From assembly GCF_002205845.1 (NCBI RefSeq), contig NZ_NISI01000002.1, positions 248,001 to 312,000 of the forward strand: DNA of 64,000 nt, written 5' to 3'. Of the stretch, positions 57,640 to 64,000 are shown one piece after another (positions within the stretch are counted from its first letter, which is position 1; the number at the start of each line of letters is the position of its first letter). This DNA is from Roseateles puraquae. GTDB taxonomy: Bacteria; Pseudomonadota; Gammaproteobacteria; Burkholderiales; Burkholderiaceae_C. The notes under the pieces were generated by a model. That model was not told the origin of the DNA. It made no database searches and was given only the letters and a program-made list of their open reading frames with translations. The translations under genes and the position numbers were made by a program.

Positions 57640-58503
57640 ATGCTTTACCCCGAACTGTTCAAGCAACTCGAAGCCGTGCGCTGGAACATGGACAGCGACA
57701 TTCCCTGGGACAAGTTCGACGCCAGTCTGCTGTCTGACGAACAGGCGCAGACCATCAAGATGAACGCCATCACCGAGTGGTCGGCGCTGCCGGCGACCGA
57801 GATGTTCCTGCGCGACAACCGCGAGGACAGCGACTTCTCCGCGTTCATGAGCGTGTGGTTCTTCGAGGAGCAGAAGCACAGCCTCGTGCTGATGGAATAC
57901 CTCAAGCGCTTCCGCCCCGACCTCGTGCCGACAGAAGAAGAGCTGCACGAAGTGCGCTTCGACTTCGACCCCGCCCCGGCGCTTGAGACGCTGATGCTGC
58001 ACTTCTGCGGCGAGATCCGCCTGAACCACTGGTACCGCCGCGCGGCCGAGTGGCACACCGAGCCGGTCATCAAGGCCATCTACGAAACCCTGTCGCGCGA
58101 CGAAGCCCGCCACGGCGGCGCCTACCTGCGGTACATGAAGCGCGCCATGGCCAAGTTCGGCGACGAGGCCCGCGCCGCCTTCGCCAAGGTCGGCGTGCTG
58201 ATGGCCTCGGCCCGCCGCACCGCCCAGGCTCTGCACCCCACCAACCTGCACGTCAACGCCAAGCTCTTCCCGCGTGACACCATCCAGAGCCGCCTGCCTG
58301 ACCCCGAGTGGCTGGAGCGCTGGCTCGACACCCAGATCCAGTTCGACTCGGTGTGGGAGAACAAGGTCGTTGAGCGCATCCTGCACAACATGAGCCTGCT
58401 GATGGACCGCAGCTTCGCCACCGTGCAGGAGCTCAACCGCTTCCGCAAGGAAATGGCCGCGCGCCTCACGCCGCCGGCCGGCAGCGGCCTGGCGCCGGCC
58501 TGA
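57640..58503 (+). CDS. Di-iron ferritin-like protein (acyl-ACP desaturase-like ligand pattern)
   Basis: A 287-residue helical protein. Carboxylate-bridged di-iron ligands are visible in the order Glu46 (TEWSAL), Glu77-x2-His80 (FEEQKH), Glu125 (CGEIRLNHWY) and Glu155-x2-His158 (RDEARH). This is the same E, ExxH, E, ExxH order as soluble acyl-ACP desaturases. The family is usually labelled only ferritin-like. Placement 13 bp after the CarH-like regulator suggests co-expression and a role in oxidising or desaturating a lipid, or in handling reactive oxygen. A terminator follows. Confidence 0.85.
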   Translation: MLYPELFKQLEAVRWNMDSDIPWDKFDASLLSDEQAQTIKMNAITEWSALPATEMFLRDNREDSDFSAFMSVWFFEEQKHSLVLMEYLKRFRPDLVPTEEELHEVRFDFDPAPALETLMLHFCGEIRLNHWYRRAAEWHTEPVIKAIYETLSRDEARHGGAYLRYMKRAMAKFGDEARAAFAKVGVLMASARRTAQALHPTNLHVNAKLFPRDTIQSRLPDPEWLERWLDTQIQFDSVWENKVVERILHNMSLLMDRSFATVQELNRFRKEMAARLTPPAGSGLAPA

Positions 58504-58526
58504 GTCCACGCGGCACCGGCAATGCA

Positions 58527-58550
58527 AAAGAGGCCCCGCGGGGCCTCTTT
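58527..58550. terminator. Bidirectional intrinsic terminator
   Basis: AAAGAGGCCCC (58527-58537) pairs with GGGGCCTCTTT (58540-58550), with A and T runs on the outer sides. It lies between the converging di-iron gene and ABC permease gene and can serve both. Confidence 0.85.
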
Positions 58551-58574
58551 GTCTTGGCGGGCCTGCAGCCGTCT

Positions 58575-59441
58575 TCAGCCGCCCCGGGCCCGCTTCATCA
58601 CCACCAGCGCAAAGCCGGCGGCAGCGAGGGCGGCCCAGCCCAGGAACTGCAGCGACGCCAGTTCCAGCAGCGCCTCCCCGAAGTCCTTGGCCACCCAGGC
58701 CCAGAGGTTCACGTCCGACATCAGCGCCTCCTGCAGCCCGGGCGGGTTGTGCACCATCGCCGTGTTGACCTGCAGGTTCCAGGCCTGCAGGGCATCGACC
58801 GGCCAGCTGATGCCGTAGATCTTGTCCAGCACCAGCACCGCGATCAGCGAGCCCACCAGCACCACCGGCACGCCCAGGCGCTTGAGCCAGGCGGAGGCTG
58901 CCATCAGCACGAAGATCAGCGGCGACAGCCACAGCAGCATCGGCACCGTGCCCGCGAAGGCGCGCACCAGGAGTGGCGCCGCGGCCGACATCACCTCCGA
59001 CCAGTCCACCGCCGTGACGGCGCCGAAGCCATCCTGCTTGGCGACCACCGACATCGCGATCGGCACCCCGAACAACATGCCGATCACCGCGCCGCCAAGC
59101 GGCACCAGCCAGGCATGGGCCAGCACCGTGGCCGCCACGCTCTCGCTCGGTCGCCCGGGCAGCGACAGCCAGAACTCGATGGAGCGATCTTGCGTGTCAC
59201 GCCGCGCCAGCCCCGGCAGCTGGAACAACGCCACCAGCAGGCAGATGCCGTAGATGGCCACCGTCGAGATCATCACGATGATCAGCGCGACCAGCTCGCG
59301 GTGCTTGTCCGGCAGGCCCTGCACGCTGCCGATCGGCAGCATGGCCAGGAAGAGCAGCGGCGGTGCGAGGGCGGCGATCAACCAGCCGCGCTTGTGTTGC
59401 ATCCATTCGCGCAGCAGCAGGGTGGGGAGATGGGTTTGCAT
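58575..59441 (-). CDS. ABC transporter permease
   Basis: A 288-residue inner-membrane protein with about six transmembrane segments and a short cytoplasmic N-terminus, in the ABC-2 style. Recognisable hydrophobic runs include GWLIAALAPPLLFLAML near residue 19 and VPVVLVGSLIAVLVL near 195. It follows the ATPase gene by 10 bp on the same strand. With the YtrA-type GntR regulator upstream it resembles antibiotic- or cell-envelope-stress exporters. The cargo is unknown. Confidence 0.85.
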   Translation of the reverse strand: MQTHLPTLLLREWMQHKRGWLIAALAPPLLFLAMLPIGSVQGLPDKHRELVALIIVMISTVAIYGICLLVALFQLPGLARRDTQDRSIEFWLSLPGRPSESVAATVLAHAWLVPLGGAVIGMLFGVPIAMSVVAKQDGFGAVTAVDWSEVMSAAAPLLVRAFAGTVPMLLWLSPLIFVLMAASAWLKRLGVPVVLVGSLIAVLVLDKIYGISWPVDALQAWNLQVNTAMVHNPPGLQEALMSDVNLWAWVAKDFGEALLELASLQFLGWAALAAAGFALVVMKRARGG

Positions 59442-59451
59442 GGCAGGTCCT

Positions 59452-60321
59452 TCAGGCTTGCTTGCTGTTGAGCGCCGGGTTGCGGGTCAGCGCCATGAAG
59501 AGGTCGACAAGGCTCGGGCGCACGCGCTGGCCGAGGCTGGCCACATGCTCCGGCGGCGCGCCATCAAACAGCGAGGTCGTGCGACCTTGCTCGCGGTAGC
59601 GCAGCAGCGGATGAGCCGCCGCCATGGCGTCCGCCGCGGCGGGGTCGTGGTTCAAGGCCACGAAGCGACGGTCGATGTCTTCCAGGCTGATGGCCAGGGC
59701 CACGCGGCCCTCGTCCAGCATGATCACGTCGGACAGCAGCGCCTCCACTTCCTCCACCTGGTGGGTGGAGATCAGCACGCTTCGCTCGCCATCGCACCAT
59801 TCGTCGATCAGCATCTCGTAGAAGCTCTTGCGCGACACCACATCCAGGCCCAGCGTGGGCTCGTCCAGGATCATCAGCTTGGCGTCGATGGCGGCGATGA
59901 GCGCCAGGTGGGTCTGCGCCACCATGCCCTTGGACAGGCTCTTGATCTTGTCGCTCTCGCTCACGCTGGTGCGCTTGAGCAGCGCCCGCGCCCGCTCGGC
60001 CGAGAACTTGGGCTGCAGCCGGCTCATCAGCGTGATCAGCTCGCTCACCCGCGCCCAGCGCGGCAGCACCGCCACGTCGGGGATATAGCTCAGCTGTTCC
60101 AGCAGCTTCTGCCGGTCGCCTGCGGGGTTCAGGCCCAGCACCGTCATCTCGCCCTGCACCGGCAGCAGGCCCACCAGCGCCTTCATCAGCGAGGTCTTGC
60201 CCGCGCCGTTGTGGCCCAGCAGCCCCACCACGCGGCCCTGGGGCACGGTGATGGACACCTCATTGAGCGCCGTCTTCTTGCCGTAGCGCAGCGTCGCGTT
60301 CTTGACTTCGATCAGGTTCAT
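59452..60321 (-). CDS. ABC transporter ATP-binding protein
   Basis: A 289-residue ATPase. The Walker A motif is GHNGAGKTSLMKAL (near 38), Walker B is LMILDEPTLGLDV (near 155), and the switch histidine is in STHQVEEVEALL. The signature sequence is degenerate, LSKGM instead of LSGGQ, as in the YtrB-like and Nod-like exporter branch. It overlaps the GntR gene by 4 bp and pairs with the permease downstream. Confidence 0.93.
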   Translation of the reverse strand: MNLIEVKNATLRYGKKTALNEVSITVPQGRVVGLLGHNGAGKTSLMKALVGLLPVQGEMTVLGLNPAGDRQKLLEQLSYIPDVAVLPRWARVSELITLMSRLQPKFSAERARALLKRTSVSESDKIKSLSKGMVAQTHLALIAAIDAKLMILDEPTLGLDVVSRKSFYEMLIDEWCDGERSVLISTHQVEEVEALLSDVIMLDEGRVALAISLEDIDRRFVALNHDPAAADAMAAAHPLLRYREQGRTTSLFDGAPPEHVASLGQRVRPSLVDLFMALTRNPALNSKQA

Positions 60322-60671
60322 GTGGCCTCCCAGTTCAGATCCTTCGCGCTCAGCCCCAGCCGCTTGAGCTTGGCCCGCAGCGCCGGCCAGTCCTTCTGCA
60401 GGAACTGCTCCCGCTCCTGGCGCAGCAGCCGCTCGCGGGCGCCCACCGTCACATACATGCCCAGGCCGCGGCGCGACTCGATCAGCCCATGATCGCTGAG
60501 CGCCTGCAGGGCGCGCGTGACGGTCAACGGGTTGATGACGTACTGGCTCGCAAGCGAGCGCACCGAGGGCAAGGCCTCGCCTTCCGGGGGGCTGCCGTCG
60601 AGCAGCTGCACGGCCAGTCGGTCGGCCAGCTGCTGGTAGATCGGCGCCTGGTCAGTCCAGGTGGGAGTCAT
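60318..60671 (-). CDS. GntR family regulator, YtrA subfamily
   Basis: A 117-residue repressor consisting of a GntR winged helix (APIYQQLADRLAVQLLDG, LPSVRSLASQYVINPLTVTR, LIESRRGLGMYV) and a short helical dimerisation tail. Such regulators normally repress their own ABC exporter operon and release it on exposure to an antibiotic or envelope stress. It is the first gene of the operon with the ATPase and permease. A dyad just upstream (60683-60706) may be its operator. Confidence 0.93.
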   Translation of the reverse strand: MTPTWTDQAPIYQQLADRLAVQLLDGSPPEGEALPSVRSLASQYVINPLTVTRALQALSDHGLIESRRGLGMYVTVGARERLLRQEREQFLQKDWPALRAKLKRLGLSAKDLNWEAT

Positions 60672-60682
60672 GGGCGCTCCGG

Positions 60683-60706
60683 GGTGTGTTGCTGATGTAG
60701 CACACC
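60683..60706. promoter_or_regulatory. Dyad upstream of the GntR-ABC operon
   Basis: GGTGTG (60683-60688) and CACACC (60701-60706) are perfect inverted arms, with inner TGCT and AGCA adding imperfect symmetry. It ends 12 bp before the GntR start codon, a usual place for a YtrA-type autoregulatory operator. Confidence 0.5.
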
Positions 60707-60798
60707 ATATCTCCCGGGGCGGGAGAGGACCTAGCGGGGAGCGACAGACTGCAGATTTGGGGGGATGGGTGGGCCGTGTCCTCAGCTGGCCGATGTCG

Positions 60799-60840
60799 GT
60801 TTGCGCTGAGTTCGGAACTGTTTGCGCTTAACTCTGAACT
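60799..60840 (+). repeat. Imperfect 21-bp tandem repeat at island junction
   Basis: GTTTGCGCTGAGTTCGGAAC (60799-60818) is followed immediately by GTTTGCGCTTAACTCTGAAC (60820-60839), each closed by T. Such spaced repeats occur at ends of IS21-like elements, so it may be a scar of one. No transposase is nearby. Confidence 0.4.
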
Positions 60841-61046
60841 CGTTCTAGCATCCGCAACGGGTGCCAAATCGATTGCAAGTTGTTGATTGGAAACAAGGTT
60901 TTCGCTTCCGCGTAGGCGGATGCTCGCGGATGGCAGGCATGGCCTCAGCAACATCCATGAGTTTTTTCCCCCTCTGCAAGCAGCCGCTCACTGCCCTATA
61001 CTGATTTTATTCACAGTGCTTGAGATGCGTGCTCTTCTCAACGCAG

Positions 61047-61072
61047 TGTTATGTGCCTCATGTAACATAACA
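61047..61072. promoter_or_regulatory. Perfect inverted repeat abutting the first module gene
   Basis: TGTTATGT (61047-61054) and ACATAACA (61065-61072) are perfect arms with a 10-bp spacer. They end two bases before the ATG at 61075, where a ribosome site should be. It may be an autoregulatory operator for the ribbon-helix-helix-like protein or an mRNA hairpin that limits translation. Confidence 0.6.
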
Positions 61073-61074
61073 AG

Positions 61075-61326
61075 ATGGCAAGAGGTGAGTCAGGCAGGAT
61101 CGTTATCGAGGTTGACCCGGCACTGAAGCGTGAGCTTTATGCCGCTTTAGCGCTGTCGGGTAGCACCCTTAAGGATTGGTTCATACGTAGTGCGGGGGAC
61201 TATTGCACCTCTGGCGTGCAAGGGTCGCTCTTCGCACCGGTCGTGAGTGCGGCCGGCGCGATTCGGAATGAGACCGACGAGGCAGTCCAAGTGAGCGATG
61301 AGGCGCAGACGGAGTCCGCTGAGTAA
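61075..61326 (+). CDS. Small ribbon-helix-helix-like protein, possible controller
   Basis: An 83-residue protein. A short strand GRIVIEVDP (7-15) is followed by two helices (ALKRELYAALALSG and TLKDWFIRSAGDYC). This fits a CopG/Arc-like DNA-binding fold. The last 35 residues are acidic and probably disordered. No Shine-Dalgarno sequence is visible. Its stop codon overlaps the next start (TAATG), so it is co-translated with the nuclease-like gene. A role as transcription controller of the restriction-modification module is inferred from position and fold; it could also be a chaperone-like or antitoxin-like partner. Confidence 0.6.
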   Translation: MARGESGRIVIEVDPALKRELYAALALSGSTLKDWFIRSAGDYCTSGVQGSLFAPVVSAAGAIRNETDEAVQVSDEAQTESAE

Positions 61327-62858
61327 TGCCATACGACCACAACGCTGAAGCCGACTTTGCCGCCTCAGAGGTTGCCCGCATGCTCGTGGCCGACCCAGGG
61401 CTTTGCTACGACGCCGCATCGCTACCCGCTTCGATCAGCGCCTCGGCCTCCTACGAGCCGTCGGCGGCGGGGTGGCCGAAGGCCGATGGTCTGGTGTCCG
61501 TTCTTGAAGGGGGCACTACGACCCAGCGTGCCATAGCCTTGGAATACAAGCGTCCTCAGGAAGGTATTCATGGCCTGCTGACGGCGATTGGCCAAGCGCA
61601 TGGCTACTTGCACAAAGGCTACAGCGGGGCCGCAATCGTCATCCCAGGGCGATACAGCTCTCACCCGACGCCGGCTGAATACGTCCGTGATGTCTTGAAC
61701 GCGATCAGCGGCAGCAGGGCGATTGCAGTCTTTAGCTATTCGCCACCAGACACCACAAGCCCAACACCTTTTGCCGGGCGAATTCAATGTGTTCGACCCC
61801 TGGTGTTCGACGCTGGTCGTGTGCATCTGCGGCCGGCCAACCAAGGGCCAAAGACCCAGTGGGTCCATATGCGGGAAGGCTCGACCACCCGCGATGCGTT
61901 TTTTCGCTTTCTCCAGGTCGCGAAGCGGCTGTCCGCAGACCCCACCGCTCCGCGGCCCACGCTCAGGAGCGAACTCGTGGCCGCTATTGGTCGACTGGCC
62001 CCCGGCAGGGACCCAATCGAGTACATAACTAACACTGCGGACAACAAGTTTTTGACCAAGGTCTGGCAATTCTTCTGGCTCGAATGGCTAGCCACGCCAG
62101 CGGTGCTGACGCCTTGGAAACTTGAAGCAGGAGTCTATTCAGCGCCTGGCGCTAGGACTCGCATCCTTCGTGAAGATGGGACGGACTTCAGCCAACTTTG
62201 GGAAGGGCGAGTCAATAGCCTCAAAGAGACCATCGCCGGCATGCTGAACCGCGGTGAGATTAGTGAGGCGCAGGGCTGGGAAGCATTTGTCGGCGGAATC
62301 TCTGCTACTGGAGGCGGCCAAGATAAGCAGGGCGTGCGTGCGAGGGCACACAGCTACCGCGAAGACATCGACAGCGCTTTGGCTCAGCTCAGGTGGATCG
62401 AAGACGACGGATTGCCAACGGACCAGGGCTACCGGTTCATGACTATCTGTGAACGGTATGGAGGAGCCAACTCCCGTGCCGCCATCGACTACATGGGTGC
62501 CACGCTCATCCAGACCGGGCGCTACGCGTCGTTCTTGCATTACATCAATCGCCTGTCCGAGCGCAAGTTCGCCGAGAACCCTCTCGCCTACACGAAGCCG
62601 GGGCCTGGCGGCATGCCCGTGTTTACCGAAGAGTCTTATTGGGAGTATCTGCAGGACCTGGAAACGAAGCTAACCGACGAACTTAGGGTCATGAGAAAGG
62701 TGTCTGGAAGAGCCCGTCCCCGAGTTCGCACCACGTTCCAGGTGGAGCTGACCCTGTTGCGCAACTATGGGTTCGTTAGCTCCACGAGGCACCGGCTCGG
62801 CGTCGGCATTCCTATCGACTGGGAGCAGGTCGTGCAGGCCCTCAATGTAGACCTATGA
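61326..62858 (+). CDS. Putative PD-(D/E)XK restriction endonuclease, unfamiliar family
   Basis: A 510-residue protein that I do not recognise as a named enzyme. A nuclease core is suggested at residues 50-106: Asp54 in WPKADGLVSVLEG, then Glu73-Tyr-Lys75 in AIALEYKRPQEG. The helix GLLTAIGQAHGYLHKGYS with Gln90 and Tyr94 follows, and then the strand AAIVIP. This is the usual D...ExK...QxxxY order. The remaining 400 residues have no known motif and may recognise DNA. It is translationally coupled to the small upstream gene and 10 bp from a C5-methyltransferase, which supports a restriction role. Codon use is less GC-biased than in core genes. Confidence 0.65.
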   Translation: MPYDHNAEADFAASEVARMLVADPGLCYDAASLPASISASASYEPSAAGWPKADGLVSVLEGGTTTQRAIALEYKRPQEGIHGLLTAIGQAHGYLHKGYSGAAIVIPGRYSSHPTPAEYVRDVLNAISGSRAIAVFSYSPPDTTSPTPFAGRIQCVRPLVFDAGRVHLRPANQGPKTQWVHMREGSTTRDAFFRFLQVAKRLSADPTAPRPTLRSELVAAIGRLAPGRDPIEYITNTADNKFLTKVWQFFWLEWLATPAVLTPWKLEAGVYSAPGARTRILREDGTDFSQLWEGRVNSLKETIAGMLNRGEISEAQGWEAFVGGISATGGGQDKQGVRARAHSYREDIDSALAQLRWIEDDGLPTDQGYRFMTICERYGGANSRAAIDYMGATLIQTGRYASFLHYINRLSERKFAENPLAYTKPGPGGMPVFTEESYWEYLQDLETKLTDELRVMRKVSGRARPRVRTTFQVELTLLRNYGFVSSTRHRLGVGIPIDWEQVVQALNVDL

Positions 62859-62868
62859 AGCAGTTCAA

Positions 62869-64000
62869 ATGAAAAGCAACAACGACTATCAAGCCGAGTC
62901 AGGTGCAGCCCGAGCAACGAGGGCGCGCACTGTCAAGGGTGTTCCGACCGCCGTGGGGCTGTTCGTCGGGGCGGGCGGGCTTGACCTGGGATTTCGGCAG
63001 GCTGGGTTCAAACTCTTGGCCGCATCAGACTTCGAGCCTGAGGCCGAAGCCACGCACCAGCTCAATTGGCCGGGAGTGCCATTCATCCTGGAGGACGTTC
63101 GCAAGCTGACCGTCGACAGAATTGCCGAGGCAACGCAAGGACGCAGGCCGGATGTGGTGATAGGCGGGCCGCCGTGTCAGGGCTTCTCGACACTCGGAAG
63201 TCGGCTCTCGGCAGATCCCCGGAATGATCTTGTTGACGCATTCATTCGCATCATCGAAGGGCTGCGTCCGCAGGCGGTCGTGATTGAAAACGTCCGTGCC
63301 ATCGCGACCGAATACAACGGTCGCTATCGCGATTACATCATTGCACGCCTGAAGGACATCGGCTACCACGTGAACTTTTCTGTGCTGAATGCTGCCGACT
63401 ACGGCGTGCCTCAGCTTCGCAAAAGGGCGTTCTTCGTCGCATTCGCGGACCCCCGGGTTCAATACGAGTTTCCCGCTCCGACGCATGGTCCCGACCGACT
63501 GCCTTACGAGACGGTTGGCAAGGCAATCATGGATCTCGCGAGGCGCGGCGAAAGCATCCCCAATCACATTCAACTCAAGCACACCGACAAGGTCGTTGCT
63601 CGCTACAAGCTCATCAAAGAGGGAGGCATGTTGCCCCCGGCGTCGGAGCTTCCCGAGGATATCCGTCGCGAAAACTTTGGCAGCACCTACAAGCGACTTC
63701 ACCGCAAAGCTCCGGCACTGACTATCGTGCCAGGCAACAACGCGCTACCCATTCATCCGACGCAACACCGTAGCCTCACCCCGCGCGAAGCTGCGCGTAT
63801 TCAATCATTCCCAGACGACTACATCTTCACCGGGGACAGACGGCGCCAGTGCATTTTGGTTGGTAACGCTGTACCTCCGCTTCTGGCAAAAGTCATTGCC
63901 CAGTCGGTTTGGGAGCGCATCCTTCCGCTGAAGGGAGCTATGGCAGAGCTGCGGCATGCCAGAGAGCAACTTGTGCCCAAGCAACCGCCAGTTCCGCGAA
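62869..64000 (+). CDS. DNA (cytosine-5-)-methyltransferase, 3' end beyond the window
   Basis: At least 377 residues, open to the window edge. C5-methyltransferase motifs occur in order: motif I LFVGAGGLDLGF (31-42), motif IV GGPPCQGFS with nucleophile Cys103, motif VI IENV (139-142), motif VIII QLRKR (182-186) and motif X VGNAVPP (331-337). The region between VIII and X that holds target recognition is short, about 140 residues including conserved TYKRLHRKAPALTI, so a single simple target is likely. The ATG at 62869 lacks a clear ribosome site. Only the C-terminal tail seems to be missing. It should protect the host from the upstream nuclease. Confidence 0.93.
   Translation, partial: MKSNNDYQAESGAARATRARTVKGVPTAVGLFVGAGGLDLGFRQAGFKLLAASDFEPEAEATHQLNWPGVPFILEDVRKLTVDRIAEATQGRRPDVVIGGPPCQGFSTLGSRLSADPRNDLVDAFIRIIEGLRPQAVVIENVRAIATEYNGRYRDYIIARLKDIGYHVNFSVLNAADYGVPQLRKRAFFVAFADPRVQYEFPAPTHGPDRLPYETVGKAIMDLARRGESIPNHIQLKHTDKVVARYKLIKEGGMLPPASELPEDIRRENFGSTYKRLHRKAPALTIVPGNNALPIHPTQHRSLTPREAARIQSFPDDYIFTGDRRRQCILVGNAVPPLLAKVIAQSVWERILPLKGAMAELRHAREQLVPKQPPVPR

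Larger units (their letters stand above)
60672..61074. other. 403-bp junction between core genes and acquired module
   Basis: No gene is seen. It contains the GntR upstream dyad, a 21-bp tandem repeat (60799-60840), and a rightward -10 candidate, TATACT (60997-61002), with a weak -35. The inverted repeat at 61047-61072 lies before the first gene of the module. A+T content rises clearly from about 60850. No tRNA or obvious attachment site is present. Confidence 0.5.

Overview
The window is GC-rich, densely packed chromosomal DNA. Most of it reads as a member of the Burkholderiales, probably near Rubrivivax/Roseateles/Leptothrix. The gene order fur | bamE-dapB-exbB-exbD-leuS-lptE-holA and lptD-surA-rsmA, the metX-metW pair and the hpf, ptsN, hprK run are typical of that order. 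Genus-level placement is inference from gene order and protein style, not from a search.

Layout. 1-9159: an S9 peptidase cut by the window edge, a queuosine-precursor-type transporter, and a leftward run of a PAS-GGDEF-EAL protein, pyrF and a large hybrid histidine kinase. 9241-16468: GNAT acetyltransferase, purB, a GST, an atypical receiver protein, a membrane-anchored glutamate-synthase-like FMN/Fe-S protein and sppA. 16694-23029: a chemoreceptor, metX-metW behind a SAM-II-type riboswitch with its own terminator, a tiny secreted Lys/His-rich protein, an M20 peptidase and a LysR regulator. 23039-28224: an apparent C-terminal remnant of an AmgK-type sugar kinase, divergent from lptD-surA-rsmA. 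28225-36964: a secreted guanyl-type RNase with its barstar inhibitor, maeB, thiL-pgpA-pncC, and a GGDEF/EAL protein with a small cupredoxin. 37010-49333: holA, lptE, leuS, exbD, exbB, dapB, bamE, fur, a nicotinamide phosphoribosyltransferase, hprK, ptsN, hpf and corA.

49362-58503 is the most interesting native region. A CarH/LitR-like cobalamin-binding MerR regulator is divergent from an eight-gene overlapping operon: flavin amine oxidase, DUF1365, cyclopropane-fatty-acyl synthase family, chalcone-isomerase-like, MFS, DUF3833 lipoprotein, SDR and SnoaL-like. Two near-identical 15-bp palindromes, 63 bp centre to centre, sit in the shared promoter region. A di-iron ferritin-like protein follows the regulator. 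The set looks like a light- or oxidative-stress-controlled membrane-lipid modification system without a photolyase in the cluster.

58575-60671 is a GntR-controlled ABC exporter. From about 60700 to the right end base composition and codon use change. There lies an apparently acquired module: a small ribbon-helix-helix-like protein behind a perfect inverted repeat, an unfamiliar 510-residue PD-(D/E)XK-type protein, and a C5-cytosine DNA methyltransferase that runs off the window. It reads as a restriction-modification system whose nuclease I cannot assign to a named family. No tRNA, rRNA, CRISPR array or intact insertion sequence was recognised.
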